Origin: DASTHS01 sp035718085
GTDB taxonomy: Bacteria > Actinomycetota > Acidimicrobiia > Acidimicrobiales > Palsa-688
DNA: 10,992 bases
Direction: 5' to 3'
Assembly: GCA_035718085.1 (NCBI GenBank)
Contig: DASTHS010000098.1
Coordinates: 1-10,992 of the forward strand
Each line of letters begins with the position of its first letter. Within the stretch, counting starts at the first letter, position 1. The notes below the pieces were generated by a model. It was not told the origin of the DNA, did not search any database, and saw nothing but the letters and a program-made list of their open reading frames with translations. Below are positions 1 through 6,086 of this stretch, piece after piece. The translations under genes were made by a program, and so were the position numbers.

Positions 1-515
1 AGCTGTGCCCGACCGGCGTCGACGGCACGGTGTACTTCCGGGGCGCCACCCAGTTCGAATACTGGCGGGACCCGGCGAAGACCGCCGAGAGCCGTGACGC
101 CACCGGGGAGGCCTCGACGGTGGGCGACGTCGGCCACGTCGACGACGACGGCTTCCTGTACCTCACCGACCGGAAGAGCTACATGATCATCTCCGGCGGG
201 GTGAACATCTACCCGCAGGAGACCGAGAACCTGTTGGCCAGCCACCCCAAGGTGCTCGACGTGGCGGTCATCGGGGTGCCCAACGACGACCTCGGTGAGG
301 AGGTCAAGGCGGTGGTCATCGCCGACCCACCCGACGCCGGCGGCCCCGGGCTCGAGGCGGAGTTGATCGCCTACTGCCGCACCCACCTGGCCCACTTCAA
401 GGCGCCGCGCTCGGTCGACTTCGTCGACGAACTGCCCCGCCTGCCCACCGGCAAGCTCTACAAGCGGAAGCTGCGCGACCAGTACTGGGCGGGGCACGGC
501 AGCGCCATCGTGTGA
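1..515 (+). CDS. Acyl-CoA ligase (AMP-binding, FadD-type), C-terminal part
   Basis: This is the 3' end of a fatty-acyl-CoA ligase. Such enzymes activate a carboxylic acid with ATP to an acyl-adenylate and transfer it to coenzyme A. The reading frame is open from the left edge (first full codon at base 3), so about 170 C-terminal residues are visible and the start lies outside. Seen: the core motif VGDVGHVDDDGF, the hinge region LTDRKSYMIISGGVNIYPQE, and the C-terminal PTGKLYKRKLRD carrying the conserved catalytic lysine (codon 453-455). The family usually has Asp where this protein has Tyr in KSYM. The segment GVNIYPQETENLLASHPKV and the ending resemble actinobacterial FadD proteins of the FadD4 kind. 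Substrate chain length cannot be read from this fragment. It converges on the receiver-domain gene, with 46 bp between the two stop codons. Confidence 0.9.
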   Translation, partial: LCPTGVDGTVYFRGATQFEYWRDPAKTAESRDATGEASTVGDVGHVDDDGFLYLTDRKSYMIISGGVNIYPQETENLLASHPKVLDVAVIGVPNDDLGEEVKAVVIADPPDAGGPGLEAELIAYCRTHLAHFKAPRSVDFVDELPRLPTGKLYKRKLRDQYWAGHGSAIV

Positions 516-519
516 CCCC

Positions 520-561
520 GCCGGCCGTGCGTGGCAGCGGCGGGGGAAGTCGCCGGCCGGC
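520..561. terminator. Inverted repeat between convergent stops, possible bidirectional terminator
   Basis: The 8-bp arms GCCGGCCG (520-527) and CGGCCGGC (554-561) are perfect reverse complements with a 26-base loop. They sit exactly in the 46-bp gap between the ligase stop and the receiver-domain stop. No T-run follows on either strand, so it is not a textbook intrinsic terminator. In DNA this G+C-rich, short G+C inverted repeats also occur by chance; position is the main support. Confidence 0.3.
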
Positions 562-966
562 TCAGAGCTCCGCGGCCGCCGCCAGCGCCCGCACCGCGGC
601 CGAGAGCTGCTCGGGCTCGAACGGCTTGGCCATGAACGCAGCCGCACCGGCCTCCCGGCACCGCTCGGCCAGCTCGGGGTCGGCGCTGCCGGTGAGCACG
701 AGCACCTGCACACCGGGGTGGTCGGTGTAGATGTGCCGGCACACCTCCACACCGTCCATGCCGGGCATCATCACGTCGAGCACGACCACCGAGGGCAGCA
801 CCGCTTCGACGGTGGCCAGGCCGATCGGCCCGTTCAGCGCCTCGTAGACGTCGTGGCCGTCGATCTGCAGCACGGTGCGCACCAGGGCGACCACCGACGG
901 CTCGTCGTCGACGACGACCACCCGGGCGCGGCGGGCGCCGGCCCGCTCGGGTGCCTGCTCGACCAC
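562..966 (-). CDS. Stand-alone response-regulator receiver domain protein
   Basis: A single CheY-like receiver domain of about 134 residues with no output domain. Seen, numbered from the GTG at 966: the acidic pair D20-D21 (in VVVVDDEPS), the phosphoacceptor D64 (VVLDVMMPGMDG), the conserved switch T92 (VLVLTG) and K114 (MAKPF). All catalytic positions are present, so it should be phosphorylatable. An in-frame GTG also exists at 972. I prefer 966 because AGGTGG (974-979) lies 7 bases before it, against only 1 base before 972. It is the last gene of the DUF3040-FKBP-receiver group, 40 bp after the FKBP stop. No histidine kinase is present in the window. With no output domain it most likely acts by protein contact with a partner encoded elsewhere; which partner is unknown. 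Confidence 0.93.
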   Translation of the reverse strand: MVEQAPERAGARRARVVVVDDEPSVVALVRTVLQIDGHDVYEALNGPIGLATVEAVLPSVVVLDVMMPGMDGVEVCRHIYTDHPGVQVLVLTGSADPELAERCREAGAAAFMAKPFEPEQLSAAVRALAAAAEL

Positions 967-973
967 GGTCACA

Positions 974-979
974 CCACCT
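974..979 (-). promoter_or_regulatory. Ribosome binding site deciding the receiver-protein start
   Basis: Read on the minus strand, AGGTGG is followed by 7 bases and then GTG at 966-964. The upstream in-frame GTG (972-970) would be only 1 base away, so this site favours the shorter protein. Four of its bases (976-979) lie inside the 3' arm of the inverted repeat at 976-1026. Confidence 0.55.
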
Positions 980-1026
980 GATCGGCAGCCACGGGGGGAG
1001 GTGTAGTCAGTCGACGCCGATCAGGT
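976..1026 (-). promoter_or_regulatory. 11-bp perfect inverted repeat at the FKBP/receiver junction
   Basis: The arms ACCTGATCGGC (976-986) and GCCGATCAGGT (1016-1026) are exact reverse complements with a 29-base loop. On the minus-strand transcript the 5' arm is the last stretch of FKBP coding sequence, the loop holds the FKBP stop codon (1009-1007), and the 3' arm includes part of the receiver gene's Shine-Dalgarno. Inference: ribosomes finishing FKBP would melt the hairpin and expose the site, coupling translation of the two genes. No U-run follows, so a terminator is less likely. Confidence 0.45.
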
Positions 1027-1384
1027 CGACGACGAAGACCAGGGTCTCGCCGCCCTTGATCACCCCGCCGGCGCCGCGACTGCCGTAGCCCAGGTCGGGC
1101 GGGATGGTGAGCCGACGGCGGCCACCGACGCGCATGCCGGCGACCCCCTGGTCCCAGCCGGCGATGACCTGGCCGGCTCCGAGCCGGAACGAGAACGGCT
1201 CGCGCCGGTCGTAGCTGGCGTCGAACTGCGACCCCGTCGACCAGGCGACCCCGACGTAGTGGACGCTGACCTCGCTCCCGGCCACGGCCTCCGGCCCGGT
1301 GCCGACCTCCAGGTCGTCGACGACCAGACCGGCGGGCGGTGCGGAGTCGGGGATCGTGACGTCGGGCTTCGCTTGGTCGACCAC
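1007..1384 (-). CDS. FKBP-type peptidyl-prolyl cis-trans isomerase
   Basis: A 125-residue single-domain FKBP, which catalyses cis-trans isomerisation of bonds preceding proline. There is no signal peptide, so it should be cytoplasmic. Seen: VHYVGVAWSTGSQFDASY (residues 41-58), LGAGQVIAGWDQGVAGM (68-84), RRLTIPPDLGYGSRGAGGVI (90-109) and LVFVVDLIGV at the end. Active-site positions known from human FKBP12 are present: Y43, F54, D55, V73-I74, W77, Y100 and F117. The N-terminal KPDVTIPDSAPPAGLVVDDL is the usual lead-in of actinobacterial FKBPs. The start is GTG; only a weak purine stretch precedes it. The DUF3040 stop lies 9 bp upstream, so it is very probably co-transcribed and perhaps translated by reinitiation. 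Confidence 0.95.
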   Translation of the reverse strand: MVDQAKPDVTIPDSAPPAGLVVDDLEVGTGPEAVAGSEVSVHYVGVAWSTGSQFDASYDRREPFSFRLGAGQVIAGWDQGVAGMRVGGRRRLTIPPDLGYGSRGAGGVIKGGETLVFVVDLIGVD

Positions 1385-1393
1385 GACCAGAGC

Positions 1394-1747
1394 CTAGAGG
1401 GGCGGCCGGCCCTGCTCGGACGCCGGGAGCGCCAGCCGCGCCAGCAGCCCCAGCCCGGCGGCGGCGGCGGCCACGCCGACCAGGCCGACGGCCAGCCCGG
1501 CGCCGACGCCGGCCACGGCCACGGCCACCCCCACGACGAGGAGCACCGGGCCCCACACCACGGCGCGCAACGCCGCCCAGCGCTGGGCGACCGCGACCAG
1601 CAGGCGGGCGGCGTCGGGTGCCCGGCGGGCCGGGGCGGCCCCGAGCTGCGAGGCCCAGCGGGGATCGTCGGCCGCGGCGCGGGCCTCGAGCTGGGCCAGC
1701 ACGGCCCGCTCCCGGGCTGAGAGCATCGCCTCGTCAGACGCATCCAT
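1394..1747 (-). CDS. DUF3040 family membrane protein
   Basis: A 117-residue protein whose N-terminus (LSARERAVLAQLEARAAADD, followed by PRW) fits the DUF3040 family, small membrane proteins widespread in Actinomycetota with no established function. Layout: a charged helical cytoplasmic segment (residues 8-35), an Ala/Arg-rich stretch, then two adjacent hydrophobic helices (about 62-82 and 84-103) and a short polar tail. The frame is open further upstream to 1948, but ATG 1747 is chosen because AGAAGAGG stands 8 bases before it and because the family begins at this point; the upstream extension has no family character. It is the first gene of the minus-strand group that continues with FKBP and the receiver protein, and is divergent from the ROK kinase. 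I cannot assign a biochemical role. Confidence 0.82.
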   Translation of the reverse strand: MDASDEAMLSARERAVLAQLEARAAADDPRWASQLGAAPARRAPDAARLLVAVAQRWAALRAVVWGPVLLVVGVAVAVAGVGAGLAVGLVGVAAAAAGLGLLARLALPASEQGRPPL

Positions 1748-1766
1748 GGCCACGACCTCTTCTTGC

Positions 1767-1796
1767 AACGGCTGCCGGGACGACAGGTTCGTTCCC
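1767..1796 (-). promoter_or_regulatory. Possible ECF-type promoter for the DUF3040-FKBP-receiver group
   Basis: On the minus strand CGAACC (1791-1786) is followed by a 15-base spacer and CGTT (1770-1767), resembling the GGAAC/CGTT pattern of extracytoplasmic-function sigma factors. An overlapping GGGAAC (1796-1791) would give a spacer that is too long. Transcription would start just before the Shine-Dalgarno of the DUF3040 gene. The match is imperfect and this intergenic region shows no better -10 close to the gene. Confidence 0.2.
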
Positions 1797-1902
1797 ACCT
1801 CGACCCCGGTCGGCACCTCCACGATGCGGCCTGGACGCGAGGCCGGGTGACCGGAGCGTACCCCTGGGCACGCGATCACGCCCAGCGGCCGGGGCCGCCC
1901 CG

Positions 1903-1914
1903 TACGATCCGCGC
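1903..1914 (+). promoter_or_regulatory. Probable -10 element for leaderless transcription of the ROK kinase
   Basis: TACGAT at 1903-1908 is followed by exactly 6 bases and then ATG at 1915. In actinobacteria a TANNNT hexamer at this distance places the first transcribed base on the A of ATG, giving a leaderless mRNA. No Shine-Dalgarno is visible in the preceding bases, and no convincing -35 is seen. The same arrangement occurs before the LolA-like gene and glcD. Confidence 0.5.
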
Positions 1915-2679
1915 ATGACCCCCTTGACGCCCACCGGGCGGGCAGCACTCACCACGCTGGCCATCGACATCGGCGGGACCGGCCTGAAGGCCTCGGTGCT
2001 CGACGAGGGGGGCGCCATGGAGACCGAGCGGGTCAGGGTGCCCGCTCCCTACCCCCTGCCCCCCGAGAAGCTGCTCATGGTCCTCGCCGACCTGGTCAAG
2101 CCGCTGCCGGCGTTCGACCGGGCATCGGCCGGGTTCCCCGGGATGGTCCGCGGCGGCCACGTGCTGTCGGCCCCGCACTTCGTGTCACCGGAGGGGCCGG
2201 GCGGCGAGCCCGACCCGAAGCTCACCCGGGCCTGGACCCGCTTCGACCTGCAGGGGCGGCTGTCGCAGGTGCTCGGGGTGCCCGCCCGGGTCGCCAACGA
2301 CGCCGACGTGCAGGGCGCGGCGGTGGTGCGCGGGGTGGGCCTCGAGCTGGTGGTCACCTTGGGCACCGGCGTGGGCACCGCCCTGTTCTACGAGGGTCGC
2401 CTGCTGCCCCACCTGGAGCTGGCCCACCACCCGCTGCGCAAGGGCTTCACCTACAACGAGGTCCTCGGCGACGCCGCCCGCAAGCACGACGGGACCAAGA
2501 AGTGGAACAAGCGGGTGGCGGAGACCCTCGAGGTGCTGCGGGCCCTCACGTTCTTCGACCACTGCTTCGTCGGTGGGGGCAACGCCGCCCGCATCGACGC
2601 CGACCTGCCCGGCGACGTGACGGTGGTGAGCAACGACGCCGGCCTCCTCGGCGGCATCAAGCTGTGGCAGCGCACGTGA
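1915..2679 (+). CDS. ROK-family sugar kinase, polyphosphate-glucokinase-like
   Basis: A 254-residue ROK-fold kinase, probably a cytoplasmic glucokinase-type enzyme. Seen: phosphate-1 loop AIDIGGTGLKASVLD (residues 16-30), the conserved NDAD with likely catalytic base D129, and phosphate-2 loop TLGTGVGTALF (148-158). FVGGGNA (218-224) is the adenosine-side glycine motif. The CXCGXXGC zinc motif of many ROK proteins is absent (the only Cys is C217), and the length of about 250 fits polyphosphate glucokinases. The ROK E-x-G-H motif reads E168-L-A-H171, with Ala for Gly, followed by an insertion-like stretch (RKGFTYNEVLGDAARKHDG) and KKWNKRV. Phosphate donor (ATP or polyphosphate) and sugar cannot be decided from sequence. 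The start ATG follows a TANNNT element directly; the frame is open upstream to 1618 but that part is antisense to DUF3040. Its stop overlaps the start of the hydrolase. Confidence 0.87.
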   Translation: MTPLTPTGRAALTTLAIDIGGTGLKASVLDEGGAMETERVRVPAPYPLPPEKLLMVLADLVKPLPAFDRASAGFPGMVRGGHVLSAPHFVSPEGPGGEPDPKLTRAWTRFDLQGRLSQVLGVPARVANDADVQGAAVVRGVGLELVVTLGTGVGTALFYEGRLLPHLELAHHPLRKGFTYNEVLGDAARKHDGTKKWNKRVAETLEVLRALTFFDHCFVGGGNAARIDADLPGDVTVVSNDAGLLGGIKLWQRT

Positions 2680-3641
2680 GCGCGGCCCTGGACTGGGCGC
2701 CCGACGTGCTCGGGGAAGGGTTCGAGGCGGCCACCATCGAGCTGGCCGACGACGCCGAGGGCCCGGTGGTCGCCACCCTGGTGCGCGGCGCCGGCGGCCC
2801 GGCGACGGCGGGGGCCGTGCTCTACGTGCACGGGTTCAACGACTACTTCTTCCAGGCCCACGTGGCCCGGCGCTTCGCCGCCGCCGGGTGGGCGTTCTAC
2901 GCCCTCGACCTCCGCAAGCACGGGCGCTCGCTGCGCGCCCACCAGACCCCGAACTTCTGCACCGACCTGGGCGACTACGACGCCGAGCTCGACGTGGCCG
3001 CCGCCGCCATCGCCGCCGACGGCCACGGCCGGCTGCTGCTCGCCGCCCACTCGACCGGCGGGCTCACGGTGCCGCTGTGGGCGGCGCGCCGGCCCGACCT
3101 GCCGGTGGCGGGCCTGGTGCTCAACAGCCCGTTCCTGGCCCTCAAGCAGCCGCCCCTGCTGCAAGCGGCGCTGCTGCCGGTGGTGGGGGCCGTCGCCCGG
3201 ATGTCGCCCACCCGGCCGCTGCCGGCGGGCGTGTCGAGCTACACCGAGAGCATCTCCCGGCACCACCGCGGCGAGTGGGAGTTCGACCTGGCGTGGAAGC
3301 CGGTCGGCAGCCCGGTGCGCGCCGGCTGGCTGGCCGCCGTCGCCCGCGGCCACGCCCGGGTGCGGGCCGGTCTCGGCCTGGCGGCCCCGGCGCTGGTGCT
3401 GACGTCGGCCCGGGGCAGCGACCATCGCGGCTGGCACGACGACCTCACCCGCACCGACGCCGTGCTCGACCCCGATCAGATCGCCCGGGAGGCGCCGTCG
3501 ATCAGCCGCCACACCACCGTGGTACGCCTCGACGGCGCCGTGCACGACGTCTGGTTGTCGGGCGCCGAGGTGCGGGCCCGGGCCTTCGAGGTCACCGACC
3601 GGTGGCTGGCGGCGTGGGTGACCCCAGCGCCACCCCCCTGA
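2676..3641 (+). CDS. Alpha/beta hydrolase, serine lipase/esterase type (monoacylglycerol-lipase-like)
   Basis: A 321-residue alpha/beta hydrolase without signal peptide or transmembrane helix, so probably a cytoplasmic esterase or lipase. Seen: oxyanion-hole region VLYVHGFNDYFFQ (residues 48-60), ALDLRKHGRS (76-85), the HQTPNFC motif (89-95), nucleophile elbow AHSTGG with S126, probable acid D265 (in AVLDPDQI) and H290 (in GAVHDVWLS). HQTPNFC together with HSTGG marks a Hydrolase_4 (COG2267-like) subgroup common in actinobacteria; its natural substrate is unknown to me. The GTG start at 2676 overlaps the kinase stop as GTGA, which suggests translational coupling and a shared transcript with the ROK kinase. 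The 3' end overlaps the end of glcF on the other strand by 50 bp. Confidence 0.92.
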   Translation: MSAALDWAPDVLGEGFEAATIELADDAEGPVVATLVRGAGGPATAGAVLYVHGFNDYFFQAHVARRFAAAGWAFYALDLRKHGRSLRAHQTPNFCTDLGDYDAELDVAAAAIAADGHGRLLLAAHSTGGLTVPLWAARRPDLPVAGLVLNSPFLALKQPPLLQAALLPVVGAVARMSPTRPLPAGVSSYTESISRHHRGEWEFDLAWKPVGSPVRAGWLAAVARGHARVRAGLGLAAPALVLTSARGSDHRGWHDDLTRTDAVLDPDQIAREAPSISRHTTVVRLDGAVHDVWLSGAEVRARAFEVTDRWLAAWVTPAPPP

Positions 3642-4911
3642 TCGACGCGTCGAGCACCTCGACGGTGTGGGCCAGGCGCACCGCCCGGCCCCGGCGCGCC
3701 AGGGCAGCGGCGATCTGCATCGCGCAGCCGGGGTTGGCGGTGACCAGCAGCTCGGCGCCGGTGGCCGCCACGTTGGCCGCCTTGCGGTCGCCCAGCTCCG
3801 CCGCCGGCCCCGGCTGGAGCAGGTTGTAGATGCCGGCCGAGCCGCAGCACAGCTCGCCTTCGGCGATCTCGCGCAGCTCGAGGCCGGGCACGCCGGCCAA
3901 CAACGCCCGGGGCTGCGCGCGGACTCCCTGGGCGTGGGCCAGGTGGCAGGCGTCGTGGTAGGCGGCGACGGCGGGCACGGGGTGACGGGGCGCCACCGGC
4001 CCGACCTCGGCGAGCAGCTCGGCGACGTCGCGCACGCGCCCGGCGAAAGAGGCCGCCGCCGGGTCGCCGTCGAGCAGGTCGCCGTAGGTCTTCATGGTCG
4101 ACCCGCAGCCGGCGGCGTTCACGACGACGTGGTCGACGCCGGCGGCGGCGAAGGCCTGCACCAGGCGCCGGGCCCGGTCGCGGCCCTCGGCGGCCCGCCC
4201 AGCGTGCACCGACAGGGCGCCGCAGCACCCCTGGCCGGGGGGCACGACCACGTCGAAGCCCTCGGCGGCGAGCACCCGCACCGTCGCCGCGTTCACCTCC
4301 GGGAACAGCTCGCGCTGCACGCAGCCGAGCAGCAACCCGACGGTGCCGCGACGCGGCCCGGTCGCCGGCGTGCGCCCGGGCACCGCCGGGCGACGCCCCG
4401 CCACGGGCGGGGCCAGCGCCTCCATGGCGGCCAGGGTCGGGGAGACCCGGGCGAGGAGCCCGCTGCGCCGCAGGCGGCCCGACAGCCCCGAGCGTTGCCA
4501 GGCGCGCAGCGGGGCGGCCAGCGCGCCGAGACGGCGCGGGTGGGGGAACGTGGCGAAGATGGCGGCGCGCAGCGCCCGCTCCCGCCACCCTCGCCGCCAC
4601 CGCCGCTCGACCTGGGCCCGGGTGGTCTCGATGAGCTGGTCGTAGCGCACCCCCGACGGGCAGGCCGTGACGCACGCCATGCACCCCAGGCAGGCGTCGA
4701 CGTGGCGGACCATCGAGGCGGTCATGGGCTCGCCGCCGGCACCGGCGGCCATGATGTCGATGCGGCCGCGGGGCGAGTCCATCTCCTCCCCCCACAGCAC
4801 GTAGGTGGGGCAGCTCGGCAGGCAGAACCCGCAGTGGACGCAGTCGCCGAGCACCGAGGAGGCCGGCGGGTGGTCGGCGTCGAACGCCGGCCCGGGCGGG
4901 GCGCCGGCCAC
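3592..4911 (-). CDS. glcF: Glycolate oxidase iron-sulfur subunit GlcF
   Basis: The electron-transfer subunit of glycolate oxidase, which passes electrons from the FAD subunits towards the membrane quinone pool. Seen: two ferredoxin-type 4Fe-4S motifs, C24-x2-C27-x2-C30-x3-C34-P and C74-x2-C77-x2-C80-x3-C84-P. Two cysteine-rich CCG domains follow: first C197, C229-C230-G, C269; second C322, C355-C356-G, C396. All expected cysteines are present. At 439 residues it is somewhat longer than the E. coli protein (about 407); part of this is a proline-rich tail (after DASIRGVALG) encoded within the 50-bp overlap with the hydrolase gene. The GTG start directly abuts the glcE stop (TGA then GTG), implying translation by reinitiation. 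Similar heterodisulfide-reductase-like subunits occur with lactate oxidation (LldE/LutA), but a full D-E-F order supports Glc. Confidence 0.94.
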   Translation of the reverse strand: MAGAPPGPAFDADHPPASSVLGDCVHCGFCLPSCPTYVLWGEEMDSPRGRIDIMAAGAGGEPMTASMVRHVDACLGCMACVTACPSGVRYDQLIETTRAQVERRWRRGWRERALRAAIFATFPHPRRLGALAAPLRAWQRSGLSGRLRRSGLLARVSPTLAAMEALAPPVAGRRPAVPGRTPATGPRRGTVGLLLGCVQRELFPEVNAATVRVLAAEGFDVVVPPGQGCCGALSVHAGRAAEGRDRARRLVQAFAAAGVDHVVVNAAGCGSTMKTYGDLLDGDPAAASFAGRVRDVAELLAEVGPVAPRHPVPAVAAYHDACHLAHAQGVRAQPRALLAGVPGLELREIAEGELCCGSAGIYNLLQPGPAAELGDRKAANVAATGAELLVTANPGCAMQIAAALARRGRAVRLAHTVEVLDASIRGVALGSPTPPATGR

Positions 4912-6075
4912 TCAGATGCCGCCCACGAACCGGCCGGGCGCCAGGCGGCCCCCCGGGTCGAACGCCGCCTTGACCCGGCGCATGACGGCCAGCCCGTCCG
5001 CCGGCCCCCAGACGTCGACCTCGGCGCGCACCGGGGCCGGGGCGTCGAGCACCACGACCTGGCCGCCGGCCCGAGCGGCCGCCGCCCGCACCGCCACGAC
5101 CGCAGCGGCCACCGCCGCCGGCTCGTGGTCGGGGCCGACCCCGGCGTGCACCACGCCGACCGCCGCCGAGCCGCGCACCGCCCAGGGGAGCCCGGTGGCG
5201 TCGACGGCGTCGAGCAGTGGGGCCAGGCCGGAGAGGCCGAAGGTGACCCGCAGGCCGGTGCCGCCGGCGGGCCACGGCGGCCGGCCCCACCACGGCGGGG
5301 CGGCAGGCGCCGGCCGGCCGCCGGCCAGGGCGGCGGCGGCGTCGGCACGCGCCCCGGCGCCTTCCTCCGTGCCCTCGATGAGCACAGCCAGGCGCCCGTG
5401 CCCCCCCGCCCAGTCGACCTCGACCGCCGCCGGAGCCAGCTGCGAGCGGCGCAACGCTCCGATCGCCCCCACCACCGCGCCGGTGGGCAGCTCCGGGACG
5501 AGCACCCACCGGGTCGCCGCCGGGCGCGGGTGCAGGCGGAAGGTGGCGGCGGTGAGCACCGCCAGGGTGCCCCACGACCCGGTGAGCAGCTTGCAGAGGT
5601 CGTAGCCGGCGACGTTCTTCACCACCTTGCCGCCCGCCCGGGCCACCACCCCGTCGGCGCGCACGACCTCCGCGCCGATCAGCAGGTCGCGCACGGCACC
5701 GACCGACAGGCGCAGCGGACCGGTTGCCGCCGTGGCCACCAGGCCGCCGACGGTGCCGCGCCCGGCCGCGCCGGGCCCGACGACGGGGTCGGCCGCCAGG
5801 CGCTGGCCGAAGGGGGCCACGGCGGCGTCGAGGGCTTCGAGGGTGGTGCCGGCGCGCACCGTCACCACCAGGTCGCCGGCCACGTGCTCGACCACCCCGG
5901 CCAGGGCCGTGGTGTCGACCACCAGGTCCACGGCGCGTGGTTCGCCCCCCCAGGCCAGCTTGGTGGCGGTGCCGCGCACCAGCACGGCGCCGGGCCGGTC
6001 GCGGAGGGTCGCCGCCACCTCGGCGGTGGTCGCCGGGCGCACCACCTCTGGCGCGCCGGCGCCCCCGGGCAGCAC
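4912..6075 (-). CDS. glcE: Glycolate oxidase FAD-binding subunit GlcE
   Basis: The second flavin-binding subunit of glycolate oxidase, 387 residues when counted from GTG 6075. Seen: the FAD-binding-4 fold begins at EVVRPATTAEVAATL. GRGTVGGLVAT (residues 106-116) and GGKVVKNVAGYDLCKLLTGS, followed by WGTLAVLT (149-176), are characteristic of GlcE. The C-terminus FDPGGRLAPGRFVGGI is the usual FAD-oxidase end. It lacks the long C-terminal cap domain that GlcD has, as expected. The start is uncertain: GTG 6075 is the first standard start after the glcD stop but has no Shine-Dalgarno at normal distance. CTG at 6090 overlaps the glcD stop as CTGA and has GGGGAG 5 bases before it. Further in-frame GTG codons lie inside glcD. 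The stop abuts glcF. Confidence 0.9.
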   Translation of the reverse strand: MLPGGAGAPEVVRPATTAEVAATLRDRPGAVLVRGTATKLAWGGEPRAVDLVVDTTALAGVVEHVAGDLVVTVRAGTTLEALDAAVAPFGQRLAADPVVGPGAAGRGTVGGLVATAATGPLRLSVGAVRDLLIGAEVVRADGVVARAGGKVVKNVAGYDLCKLLTGSWGTLAVLTAATFRLHPRPAATRWVLVPELPTGAVVGAIGALRRSQLAPAAVEVDWAGGHGRLAVLIEGTEEGAGARADAAAALAGGRPAPAAPPWWGRPPWPAGGTGLRVTFGLSGLAPLLDAVDATGLPWAVRGSAAVGVVHAGVGPDHEPAAVAAAVVAVRAAAARAGGQVVVLDAPAPVRAEVDVWGPADGLAVMRRVKAAFDPGGRLAPGRFVGGI

Positions 6076-6086
6076 CGCCGCCGCGC

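Noticed and set aside
1456..1474. Run of GGC/GCG triplets as a possible microsatellite
   Set aside because: It encodes the alanine-rich membrane helix of the DUF3040 protein and is explained by codon bias.
1618..1914. N-terminal extension of the ROK kinase frame from 1618
   Set aside because: It is antisense to DUF3040 coding sequence, Arg/Pro-rich, and the ROK fold starts shortly after ATG 1915.
1748..1948. N-terminal extension of the DUF3040 frame up to 1948
   Set aside because: The extension lacks family similarity, overlaps the start of the ROK kinase, and ATG 1747 has a good ribosome binding site.
2451..3545. A 364-codon minus-strand frame opposite the hydrolase
   Set aside because: Gly/His/Arg/Val-rich low-complexity translation; the plus strand has a complete catalytic triad.
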